NCBI GenBank assembly: GCA_016758965.1 | Contig: JAEPRB010000287.1 | Coordinates: 1 to 46,985, forward strand | Source of the DNA: Circinella minor | Lineage: Eukaryota > Mucoromycota > Mucoromycetes > Mucorales > Lichtheimiaceae | Length of the DNA: 46,985 nucleotides | Reading direction: 5' to 3' | In this document: in pieces, positions 1-8,903 of the stretch | Layout of the letters: each line of letters starts with the position of its first letter | Position numbering within the stretch: the stretch's first letter is position 1 | The notes under the pieces: model-generated | The model's input: the letters and a program-made list of their open reading frames with translations, nothing else | Databases searched by the model: none | Told to the model about the DNA's origin: nothing | Made by a program: the position numbers and the translations under genes

Positions 1-1586
1 CCAATCGCGCCCTAGGATGATATCGAACTTGGTGTCAAGGATATAAGCATCAGTTTGGTGTTTATAACCTTGTGCATCCAATGGTAGAGTAACTTGTTGA
101 TTGATTGCCAATACATGACCACCAGCCATTTCCACTTCACGATTTGGGACCAAGCGAGTTGATAAACCAGCAGCAATTCGTGGAGCTACATAACACCTAC
201 TTGCACCCGAATCCACCATAACATTCACAGAGCAGCCATTACACAACATTAAATACAGCGGCAAATCAGTTTCTTTTATTGATAATAATGAATCAAAATA
301 TTTTCTATCTTCGTCTAAAGTTTGTTGTAACACTGATGATTCTGCGTTATGATCATCTGATAAATTAATCAAGTCGCCTTCGGGCACCACGGACAAAACA
401 GGCTGGACCATATTAATGGATTGGTTAAAGGATGAGATTGCGCGCAAAGGGGCTCCTTTTAATCCCGACGCGCTTGGCCTTTTCCCTGGAACCAGCGGCC
501 TTGACCTTGACCTTGACGACCTTGTTGGTTAATGTAACGGCCTTGATTGTTGGATCGGCGAGGTGAAGAACAAGTACGAGCAATATGACCAACACCACCG
601 CAATTGTAGCATTCTTTGTCATGATCATGACTTTCGCGTTGATTGCCTTGTGAACGCCAATTGGAACTATCATGACCAGACGAGCGCCACTGTCTTGGTC
701 CTCTTGTATGAATAGCATCCAGGTCCATTGGGGCAACACCAGAGGTACGTAAATATTCGGGGGTCAACTGATGTTGAATTGGATGTTGCGGTTAGGGAGG
801 AAAACGAGAAGCTTCACCCAAAATAGTTTGACTACGTTGCTGAGCAGCTTCTACTGCTAGCGCCAAATTCATAGCTACATCTGGTGTTTCAGGAAAACGA
901 GTCATGACTTGTAATCGGATGTGAGGATGCAGACCACGTTGAAAACGATCCAAAGCTTCTTCTTCTCCCATCATGGGTACGGATGACCAAGATGCTTGGA
1001 ACTGAGTCACATAGTCGGCCACAGTACCAGTTTGGACCAATGCTGCCAAACGATCACGAGCCAATTGTCGATGATTAGGAGGACTAAAATTCGCCAAAAA
1101 ACGTTTCTTGAAGTCCACCCAGTCATCATTAGCATGTAACAATTCTTGTTGGCGCCACCACGTATCAGCCTCTTCCCGAAATAAGGTAGCAGTATAGTCA
1201 ATCCAACGAGTTTGTTCCAATTCCACCATTTCTAGGTAACGTTCCACAGAGCGTATCCAACCAATTGCGGCATCCAAATTGTGATCACCATGATATGTGT
1301 CAGGTTCACGCACACGCGCGCGGAAACTAAAACTAGGCTCTTGTTTTGATTTATTTTCTTACGGTTTATCTATTTTTTGTTGTTCTAATAATGCATTTAA
1401 GGCCTGCATAATCAATGCATTTTGTTTTGCTAATTCTTCATTCATTCTTGGGAACGGAGGGTCAAAAGTGATTTCTTGTTTTGTCATAGTAAAATTTTCT
1501 TCGTCTTCGTCAATTAATTGATCAATAGGGTTTGTACGATAGTTTTGGAAATTAGGATTCTTGTATGGGTTCTTGTTATCAGACAT
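1..1586 (-). pseudogene. Gag and aspartic protease of gypsy element A, broken
   Basis: The frame opens with an ATG at 1586 and stays in one phase to about 459, interrupted only by TAA at about 1359 and TAA at about 792. It encodes an N-terminal linker, a retrotransposon Gag domain (about 1313-800, with a WWRQQ motif) and a CCHC zinc knuckle (CYNCGGVGHIARTC, near 600). Both TAA codons sit where CAA (Gln) reads naturally. Around 455 the phase shifts once, and the protease follows to base 1 with the active-site motif VDSGAS (near 215) and the flap-side motif ILGRDW at the edge. In the family Gag packages element RNA and the protease matures Gag-Pol. The protein is cut by the window, so full length is unknown. 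Confidence 0.85.
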
Positions 1587-1596
1587 AAACCTCTGT

Positions 1597-1604
1597 CGCT
1601 ACCA
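1597..1604 (-). promoter_or_regulatory. Primer-binding site of gypsy element A
   Basis: On the minus strand this is TGGTAGCG, two bases inside the LTR edge and 11 bases upstream of the Gag ATG. Eight bases match the complement of the 3' end of an initiator-tRNA-Met-like tRNA (CGCUACCA), the usual primer of fungal Ty1 and Ty3 elements. The match ends after eight bases, so the exact primer tRNA is inferred. Confidence 0.65.
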
Positions 1605-1606
1605 GT

Positions 1607-1917
1607 TGTCATTATAAATTGGGCGGATCAATACCTTAGCCAATAGTAATAGAATATAACAAATGATAATAAAGGATAAAAATATAATTCAAAAAGATAC
1701 CGCTTTATTATTTGATGAGCAAGGACTATTTATATGTTTTCTAATAATGATAATAACGTATATAATGTGGATGACATGTAATTACAAGAAGAGATATAAA
1801 ATGTGAGTCATTGCAGTAAAGTACATACTATGATGATTACTAGAATGGCAACAGGAAGTTGACTCATAATTATAATATGTAGTGTGACAAGATTCAAAAA
1901 GGGAAATGATAGTGACA
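1607..1917 (-). repeat. 5' LTR of gypsy element A
   Basis: A 311-bp AT-rich segment bounded by TGTCA (1607-1611) and TGACA (1913-1917), a 5-bp terminal inverted repeat with the TG...CA ends typical of LTRs. The inner end is two bases from the primer-binding site. The matching 3' LTR lies outside the window, so the outer boundary rests on the inverted repeat alone. Confidence 0.6.
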
Positions 1918-1930
1918 TTGTTTTTAGGCT

Positions 1931-4900
1931 ATGACAGGCGCAAGTTCAAGTTACATATACCCTAATATGGTAAATAATTTGGAAACAGTACAAGTTGAGG
2001 CACATGAAGTCGAAACGGCCAGTGGGCATAGATTGCGTATAGATAAAATGGTAAATGTTGATTTTAATTTGGATGGATGTAATATGACGATTAAGGCGTA
2101 TATCCTGGATACCAAATTTGATTTTGTCTTGGGTCGCAATTGGTTGCAAAAGTATACACCGGATGTCGATTGATCGATGGATAATTGGTCGATCGCGGTA
2201 AATAGCGAAACAAAAATATTAAAACCAGTAAGGTACCTTGGTGAATCTGGTTTACGATATTTGTTATCACACAAGCAAATAAATCGGGCGATTCGGCACA
2301 AGGAAGTTAAAGAAGTATACTTACTGCATTTATCGGATTCGGATCTCGAAGAAAATAAGATACCGGAAGAACTACAACCACTAGTAGAAGAGTATCAAGA
2401 TATTTTTAGAGATGAGTTGCCGGGTTTACCACTAGATCGTGGTTTTGAACATGTTATTGATACAGGGGATGAAAAGCCGGTGTCTCGACCTCCGTATAAG
2501 ATGTCACTGTTGGAACTTGACGAATTATGGCGTCAGTTAAACGAGTTGCTTGAATTGGGTCTAGTGGTTCTGAGCGCGTCTCCCTGGGGAAGCCCTGTGT
2601 TATTTGTTAAAAAGGCAGATGGTACAATGCGAATGTGTGTGGACTATAGAGCAACAAATAAAAAGACTATCAGAATTAATGCACCATTACCAAGAATCGA
2701 TGAGTGTTTAGAACGTTTGCAAGGTGCAAAATATTTTACCAGTTTGGATCTTAAGAGCAGTTATCATCAAATAAAGATTCGTGAATCAGATATTCCAAAA
2801 ACAGCATTTAATACTCGATACGGTCAATATTCGTGGAAGTTGTTGCCTTTTGGATTATGTAATGCTCCCCCAAGTTTTCAAGCATTGATGAATAAGGTGT
2901 TAGGTGACTTATTGGATCGATGTTGTATTGTATATTTGGACGATATTTTAATTTTCAGCGACTCGTGGGATAAACATAAATAACATGTAAAAATGGTATT
3001 AGATAAATTACGCGATAATGAACTGTATGCAAATTATAAAAAGTGCGAATTTGGTAAAGAAGAAATTACCTTCTTGGGTTTCCGTGTCTCCACAGCCAGT
3101 ATCCTTCCTGCATCTGATAAGGTCAAGGCCATCCAAGAATGGAAACCACTTAATAATGTTCAAGAAGTACGTCAGTTCATCGGTTAGCCCAGCATTTTAG
3201 ACGGTTCATTCCTAACTTCGCTAGTATGGCTGCTCCTTTGACTGATCTGACTCATAGTACTGGCCCAAAGAAGCGTAAAATCTAATGGACTGAGGAATGT
3301 CAAAGAAGTTTTGATCTAATAAAAGAAAAATTAATTCAAGCTCCAGTGTTGCAAGCTCCTGACCCGAAAAGACCATATCGTGTAGAAGTAGATGCATCTG
3401 ATGTCGGTGTTGGTGCCGTATTACTACAAGAAGGAGACGATAAACAGTGGCATCTATTAGCATATGAATCAAGGAAATTGTCATCAGCGGGACGTAATTA
3501 TCCTACACAAGAAAGAGAACTTTTAGCAATATTACATGCATTACGTACCTGGCGTTGTTTTCTTGAAGGTAGTCAATATGAAGTTCGTTCGGATCATCAT
3601 CTATTGAAATATTTACGTTCTCAGTCCAAGTATACTCCTTGGCTGGTCTGATGGATGAACGAACTAGAGTTATATGATCCGACAGTAATTTCTTACCAAC
3701 CTGGAAAAACCATGCATGTTGCCGATGCTTTGTCTCGTCACGATTATTCTGGTGCTCCTGGTAAAGATACAATGGAACCACAATTTTTGTATGCGGTGTC
3801 ACCCCAATCGATTCTACCTGAGCATCGTAATAATTGGCCTAGTTATTATGTGGATCGTCCATCTGACTTGCCCGAAACTGTTGTCAACTTTTTGGATCAA
3901 GAAAAAGAACATTTCGTGGTAAAGGATAAAAAGGTGTATAGATTAATTAACCTGAAACATGAAGATGAAACCAAAGAAATAAAAGAAGTACGATTTTTAC
4001 CTTTTGTTCAACGTGCTGATAAAGTGAATTCATTCCATGAAGCTTTTGGTTATGCTGGCTCTGCTACTCTATTTGATTTGCTTCGTTTCCGTGTATGGTG
4101 GCTGTCAATGAAGGCTGATATTAAGGAATGGTTACAACGTTGTCCTTCTTGCCAGGTGAATTCTCGTTGTTCTCGTGCTCACCATGATGTTATGCATCCG
4201 TTGCCTGTTCCTGGTGCTTTTGAACGTTGGCACCTTGATTTTATTGGTGAACTTCCTAAGTCAACAAAAGGAAATCGGTGGATCTTAGTTGCCATGGACT
4301 ATGCAACAAATTATCCAATCGCTCATGCTGTTCCTGTTGCATCGAGTAAGGCGGTTGCTGATTTCTTGTATGAAGAAATTGTTATGCATTTCTCGTGTCC
4401 AAAAGAGATTGTTACTGATCGTGGTGCAAACTTTATGAGTAAAGTTGTTCGTTTTTATACTGAACGTATTCAAATCGCTCATTGGTTTACCAGTGCTTTT
4501 TATGCAAGATCAAATTCCAAATGCGAAAGATATAATGGCGTATTAAAACAGATGCTTCGCAAATATACGAATGGTGCTCTCCACATTTGGGATCAATACT
4601 TGGATGCTGCTCTTTTTGCTTGTTGGATACGCACTCATACTACTGCAAAATATAGCCCATATTATTTAACTTATGGTCGTGATCCTATTCTTCCTGGTGA
4701 CTTTTTGAGACCGTATATTTTTGATCATGCTTTATAAGATCCAAGGGTGATTGCTGAATTAACTGCACAAGAATTAGAAAATTTGGATCAAGCTCGTGCT
4801 GCTACAAAGACTAGGATGGAGGCAATCAGCCAATATGATAAGGATCGCTGGGATAAAGCATTAAATATTCATGATTTTGATATTGGTGATTATGTGAAAA

Positions 4901-5340
4901 TGACGCACGAAGGTCGTTATGGTCTTGAGCCAGTGTATAAAGGTCCTTATGTGGTAGTCAATAAAAATTCGGATTTTGGTACCTATCAATTGGAAACAAT
5001 TCAAGGGAAACTGTTAGATTCATGGGTTCAAGTGGATCGTTTGGCTAAAGTTAACTTTGACATAGAGCCTACCACTCCATAGTTTGACCCTACTGCTAGT
5101 CATCATGCATGGCGCGAGGTTATGCGTTTACCTGATGAAGATGGTGTTGTTGACAAGGCAAAGGCGCCCTCTGTTGAACCAAACCCAGTGGTACCCCCCT
5201 TGGTGAAGTCTGTGCATAGTCATTCCGACGATGTTCAAGGGCGAACATCAAGCAAGGGAGGGGGTGTTGTCGCGTCTGAAGCGGGTTTTGTTCCCAGTTC
5301 CACGTCAGCTCCAAATGTGACGTCAAAGCGACGATTCTAA
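1931..5340 (+). pseudogene. Pol polyprotein of gypsy element B, broken by stops and a frameshift
   Basis: The domains are continuous apart from lesions. A protease remnant (1931-2170) has TGASS, lacks the catalytic Asp in this frame, and ends ILDTKFDFVLGRNW. RT (about 2400-3187) has LDLKSSYHQ and the catalytic YLDDILIFS. RNase H (about 3346-3651) has VEVDASD. Integrase (about 4020-4737) has an HHCC-type zinc finger, then LDF, TDRG and ERYNG as the DDE residues. The C-terminal part carries a GPY motif (about 4940). In-frame stops lie at about 2171 (TGA), 2981 (TAA), 3286 (TAA), 3649 (TGA), 4735 (TAA) and 5080 (TAG), with a one-base deletion near 3184. The second His of the integrase zinc finger is Tyr (TAT for CAT). 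It cannot be functional as it stands. Confidence 0.9.
5251..5264 (+). promoter_or_regulatory. Polypurine tract of gypsy element B
   Basis: AGCAAGGGAGGGGG lies directly 5' of TGTTGTCGCG, the proposed first bases of the 3' LTR. In LTR retrotransposons such a tract resists RNase H and primes plus-strand DNA synthesis. The end of the pol reading frame overlaps it. Confidence 0.6.
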
Positions 5341-5485
5341 CCCAGGAATCTGGGTCGTCACTGGGTAAATACTTCTACCTAATGTATTTACTTGTTGGTT
5401 ACTTTTATTCATCACCCACCTGTTCCACCTATATTCTTTTATACATTGTCTCCCTTATTTCCATTTATATTATTTATTATTGTTA

Positions 5486-5595
5486 CTGTATTTCCAGCGT
5501 CAATTGGTCACTTTTCTGAATGCCAATTGGTCACTTTTCTGTAAACCAATTGGTCACTTTTCTAAAAATCAATTGATCACTCCTTAAAATAAATT
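5486..5595 (+). repeat. Left inverted repeat of the transposon with four 23-bp units
   Basis: After a 15-base tip, the unit CAATTGGTCACTTTTCTG plus five variable bases starts at 5501, 5524, 5547 and 5570, an exact 23-base period. The fourth unit is degenerate. Such subterminal direct repeats usually bind the transposase; that role is inferred here. Confidence 0.85.
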
Positions 5596-5656
5596 AAAAG
5601 TGTGTTTTACTTAGTGAGAAACTTACAAAAAAAACAGTGTGAGAAACAAATAGCAA

Positions 5657-6980
5657 TTAAATGGGTTCTTTATTTAAGCACTTATCAAATAAGTTCATGG
5701 AATGTTTAATACAGTTTTGAAGATGTTGAAGGGGAACTTCTTCGCAAGACTCAATTATTCTACCAGTCAGAGTTTCTATGTCCTTTAATGCATGACGCTT
5801 AACCTTGGACTTAACAATAAACCAAAAGTCTTCAATAGGGTTAAGTTCTGGCGAATAAGCAGGAAGATAAACTGGAATATAACCTCGCTTTTCGATCAAA
5901 GGGTTGATCACACTAGGAACATGTATAGGAGCATTATCCATAATAATATGAAATCCTTGCATTTCTGAAAACGTGTCCATAATATCTATTGTATCAATGA
6001 TAAAATGCATATAATGCGCACCTATAGTTCCTTTTGGCGTTAATAACTTATCGCTAGGTGCCTTACGCTTGGTTGCTCCAGCCACTTTTCTTCTCTTCAC
6101 ATTTCCAGGCTCTCTCATGGACACATTTATGACTCCTATAGAATAAATAGCACCCAATAACCAATACCATATGTGATGTAGCTCTTCCTGAGGGAGTTTC
6201 TACAACAGCAGGTTCACCACATGTTGACCAAGCTCTTTCGCAGGTCATATTGATGTCAAATCCTGACTCGTCTAAAAACACACAATTCTGAAGGTAAACC
6301 ATCCCTTTCTCTAGCCACTCCTTCACCCAAACAGCCTGTTTCTCAATCACAGCAGTGCTATTTCTTGCAGTAGGATGCCTAGAAATTACTTTAATGGAAA
6401 GGTTGCATTCATTTTTTATAAATTCCGCTATCCTGGATTTTTTTATCTCAAGATTTTCAAAGTTTTGTGTCAATTCTTTGACAGCATCCTCGATAGTAGC
6501 CCTTTTGTTTTCATCGAAAAACTTCACCAAACGATCTTTGTGTCTATCATCTAATTGGCTTACTAGACGAGAGGGAACTAGATTTGTCAACTTATAAGGC
6601 ATATATTCTTTAGGATTCTGCTGATATTTTTGCTTCCATTTTCGTGCAGTATGTGGCTTGACATTTGCAGCCTCCGCAGCTTGCTTGTTCTTCATGCCTT
6701 TTTCGAAAACAAAATAAAGATACAACAATCTATCTTTTTCAGTATAAACATTATACTTGGTATCTCTTTCTTTTCTAACTGATGCTTCCTTCATCCTAAC
6801 ATCAGGAACTTCAATCTCGTGTAATTCTGAATACGTATTGTTTTTAACAAGCTTCTTGAGATCGGCTATTTTTTTTAAATGGAAAGAAGGGGATTCGTTG
6901 TATGCTGTCGCTTCGTTACACTTATCGTCAAAAATGTTACCTCTTTCATCTTCAGAATAAAAAGTTATGTTAGAATCCAT
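5657..6980 (-). pseudogene. Tc1/mariner-like (DDE_3) transposase with one frameshift
   Basis: The ATG at 6980 opens a frame of about 275 residues. After an N-terminal extension comes a helix-turn-helix region (about residues 90-130, with a KNKQAAEAANVKPHTARKWK segment), then the first catalytic Asp in FLDESGFD. Near 6145 one extra G in GGG shifts the phase, and the second frame carries MDNAPIH (second Asp) and YSPELNPIEDFW (Glu) to the stop at 5657. The combined length of about 440 residues fits the family. All three acidic residues are present, so the copy may have been active recently. A sequencing error at the GGG run is a real alternative. Confidence 0.88.
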
Positions 6981-7035
6981 TTTGAGTTAATTGAGTAAAA
7001 AGCTATGATGAGAAGTTGACACAATCGATTTATTT

Positions 7036-7159
7036 TAAGGGGTGACCAATTGGTTTTCAGAAAAGTGATCAATTGATTTTCAGAAAAGTGACTGATTGGT
7101 TTACAGAAAAGTGACCAATTGGCGTTCAGAAAAGTGACCAATTGACGCTAGAAATACAG
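7036..7159 (-). repeat. Right inverted repeat of the transposon with five 23-bp units
   Basis: The same unit in reverse orientation begins (CAATTG end) at 7144, 7121, 7098, 7075 and 7052, again with an exact 23-base period. There is one unit more than at the left end, so the inverted repeats are of unequal length. Confidence 0.85.
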
Positions 7160-7669
7160 TACCTCTATTGTCTCTCCCTTTTTAATATTTATTCTTCTTA
7201 TGTTATTATAAAAGATTATCTTTATGATCTTTAATTAATTCTTTTGTGTTGTCTCGTATAGATCATATTAATCCATATTCTGTTTTTATTTTATTTATTT
7301 TTGATTCTCATTATTTCTTATTTTTATCAAGACAACAATCATGTTGTTTACATAATATTATTATCTTAATAATATTATCATGTTTATATTTATGTTTAGA
7401 AATATTATTCTTATTTCGTTTTCATATAAATACCCTCCAAAATAATAATAATAAAAGGAAGAATCAATTAACGAATTAATAAACTATCTGCTTATAAACT
7501 AATTATCAGGTTATCTATCTAATTATCAATTAGTCTACTTATTTCTTACTTTACCTTCCTCACCTTTTTTATTATCATTTCCCTTGTAGCATAGTTTATT
7601 ATATTTCATCTACCGAAGAATCCTAGTTATTATTATTAACGTTAAGGTGCGGCGATTAGTCATATAAAC

Positions 7670-8253
7670 TTACAACAGATCTGACAGTCTGACATGAAGT
7701 GTGTGAGGTTTTCCAGCCTTATACCTCTGGATCTTAGTTGAGAAGTTCGACTGTGTTCTGATTGGCTCTGACGGCAGATTATTCTGCCGTTCAAGCTTTG
7801 ACAAATCAAGTTTGATTGTATCATTTGCTGTATAAACGCTCTCAGACCATATGTTACGACTGATATATTCTATAAATTATCAATGTTACTTATAAGTGAT
7901 ATGGTTGTTTTTTATTATATAATAAATATGATATTACCTTCATATATACTTTTGGTCTCAAAAGTTTCTTCAATACGAATGTCAGTGTTGCTAGAATCCA
8001 TGAAATCATTTTTGTTTTCTTGATGCTTCCTGGCACCACCATGGCCATGGTCTACTGCTGAAGATGCTAAGATTTTGTCTTTATAAACAGCTAATATTTG
8101 AAGCTGAAGTGATTTTATGTCTTTAAATGTTCTATTGTTACGTCAACTTTCAAAGCAGCATTGAAATTTGTTTAACATATTTCTATTTTGGAGGTATGCG
8201 TAAAAAATGGATAAAGAAAAATTAGAAGGGTATGCATTTTGATATAATCATCA
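7670..8253 (-). pseudogene. Fragment of an unidentified spliced gene, cut by gypsy element B
   Basis: Reading the minus strand from about 8253, a frame runs through segments such as FSLSIFYAYLQNRNMLNKF and AVDHGHGGARKHQ to SIYEE, where a clean intron (GTAATATC...TTTATAG, about 7862-7931) joins in phase to a second exon containing KLERQNNLPSEP and KAGKPHTLHVRLSDL. The stop at 7670 lies seven bases inside the proposed LTR of element B, so the true C-terminus seems to have been lost to the insertion. One in-frame TGA (near 8145) fits CGA changed to TGA. I do not recognise the family. No start codon is identified, so the upstream part may be missing or decayed. Confidence 0.45.
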
Positions 8254-8522
8254 TTCATTTCTTTACTCTTTTTTTTTGTCCAACATAAAAATGTACATTT
8301 ATAAAATTTATTCCTCTTTGTTTGCACAAATAATTTACTCAAAATACATACAATGTGTTGTAGGTATTGAATTATGCTTTTTTTTTATTTACAACTTCTA
8401 TCATAAAAGGAACTTATTAATCAGATACACAGATGTTGAAATTTTGAAATTGACAATACTCAACTCAGAAAGATTATCTCTGTTTATATGAAATGTTATT
8501 AACAATAGGATATATTAGTGTA

Positions 8523-8582
8523 CAGTAACGACGATATAGGAAGTCGTCTACAACATTACATGACAAAGAAGACCTTGGCTGT
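8523..8582 (+). repeat. Left 60-bp terminal inverted repeat
   Basis: Contains CAGTAACG at the tip and AGGAAGTCGTCTACAACATT in the middle. Pairs with 14289-14348. All six differences between the arms are transitions. Confidence 0.85.
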
Positions 8583-8590
8583 GGATCAAT

Positions 8591-8604
8591 TCTTTCTTTA
8601 TTTA
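8591..8604 (+). repeat. Putative target-site duplication of the LINE, 3' copy
   Basis: TCTTTCTTTATTTA, identical to 13665-13678. It is pyrimidine-rich and low in complexity, so a chance match is possible. Confidence 0.45.
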
Positions 8605-8903
8605 GGTTAAAATTTATTGTTTTATTTATGGGAAGACTAATTTGACCTGCGCCTATAGGCATATGGTCGCTTCCTTGCAGTACATTAAGGGGTAGAAAAT
8701 AGTATATATACAAAGAGAAAGAGTGGAGGTATTAACTGAAAAAACCCCTCAAGAAGGGAAAAAGTTAAACTAGTATAGGAACAAGAGAAAATATGTAAAA
8801 GATAAAGAGAATATAAGAGAAAAAGAGAAAAAAGGGAGGGGGTGGAGGATAAGGAAGTGAGATCAAGGGATGTTAATAACGAATTGATGATATACTTGGT
8901 AGC

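Larger units (their letters stand above)
1..1917 (-). mobile_element. Ty3/gypsy LTR retrotransposon A (5' part, runs off the left edge)
   Basis: Read on the minus strand, the order is LTR (1607-1917), primer-binding site (1597-1604), Gag (from 1586) and aspartic protease (to base 1). This is the 5' order of a Ty3/gypsy element, so reverse transcriptase, RNase H, integrase and the 3' LTR should lie left of the window. The upstream LTR edge abuts element B on the opposite strand exactly where B's protease begins, so A probably inserted into B. The Gag frame is broken by stops and a frameshift, so this copy cannot encode its own proteins. Its protease differs clearly from that of element B, so they are different families. 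Confidence 0.85.
5486..7159 (-). mobile_element. Tc1/mariner-superfamily DNA transposon inserted in the LTR
   Basis: A 1,674-bp element with terminal inverted repeats starting CTGTATTTC, flanked on both sides by TA (5484-5485 and 7160-7161), the target duplication of this superfamily. One transposase gene lies inside on the minus strand. Each end carries an array of a 23-bp unit. The two ends are about 90% alike by eye over the first 80 bases. The coding region has a single frameshift and no premature stop, so it is younger or less mutated than the retroelements around it. Confidence 0.9.
1918..7677 (+). mobile_element. Ty3/gypsy LTR retrotransposon B (5'-truncated or interrupted, 3' LTR split by a DNA transposon)
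   Basis: The plus-strand order protease, RT, RNase H, integrase is the Ty3/gypsy arrangement. Gag and the 5' LTR are absent here, presumably left of element A. The pol frame runs into the start of a 3' LTR at 5265, directly after a purine-rich tract. The LTR is interrupted at a TA dinucleotide by a Tc1-like element (5486-7159). The proposed right end, ACAACA at 7672-7677, pairs with TGTTGT at 5265. That right end is the weakest part of the model because the motif is short and the region is AT-rich. Confidence 0.7.
5265..7677 (+). repeat. 3' LTR of gypsy element B, in two pieces around the DNA transposon
   Basis: The left piece is 5265-5485 and the right piece about 7162-7677, together about 735 bp without the transposon. 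It starts TGTTGT and is proposed to end ACAACA, a 6-bp terminal inverted repeat. The left boundary follows from the polypurine tract. The right boundary is inferred, and a possible target duplication (GATCT, 7678-7682) cannot be checked because the 5' end of the element is not in the window. Confidence 0.45.

Noticed and set aside
459..5340. Stop-codon reassignment or readthrough to explain the interrupted frames
   Set aside because: All three stop codons occur inside the retroelement frames, while host genes in the window end normally with TAA or TGA. Frameshifts are present too, so decay is the simpler explanation.
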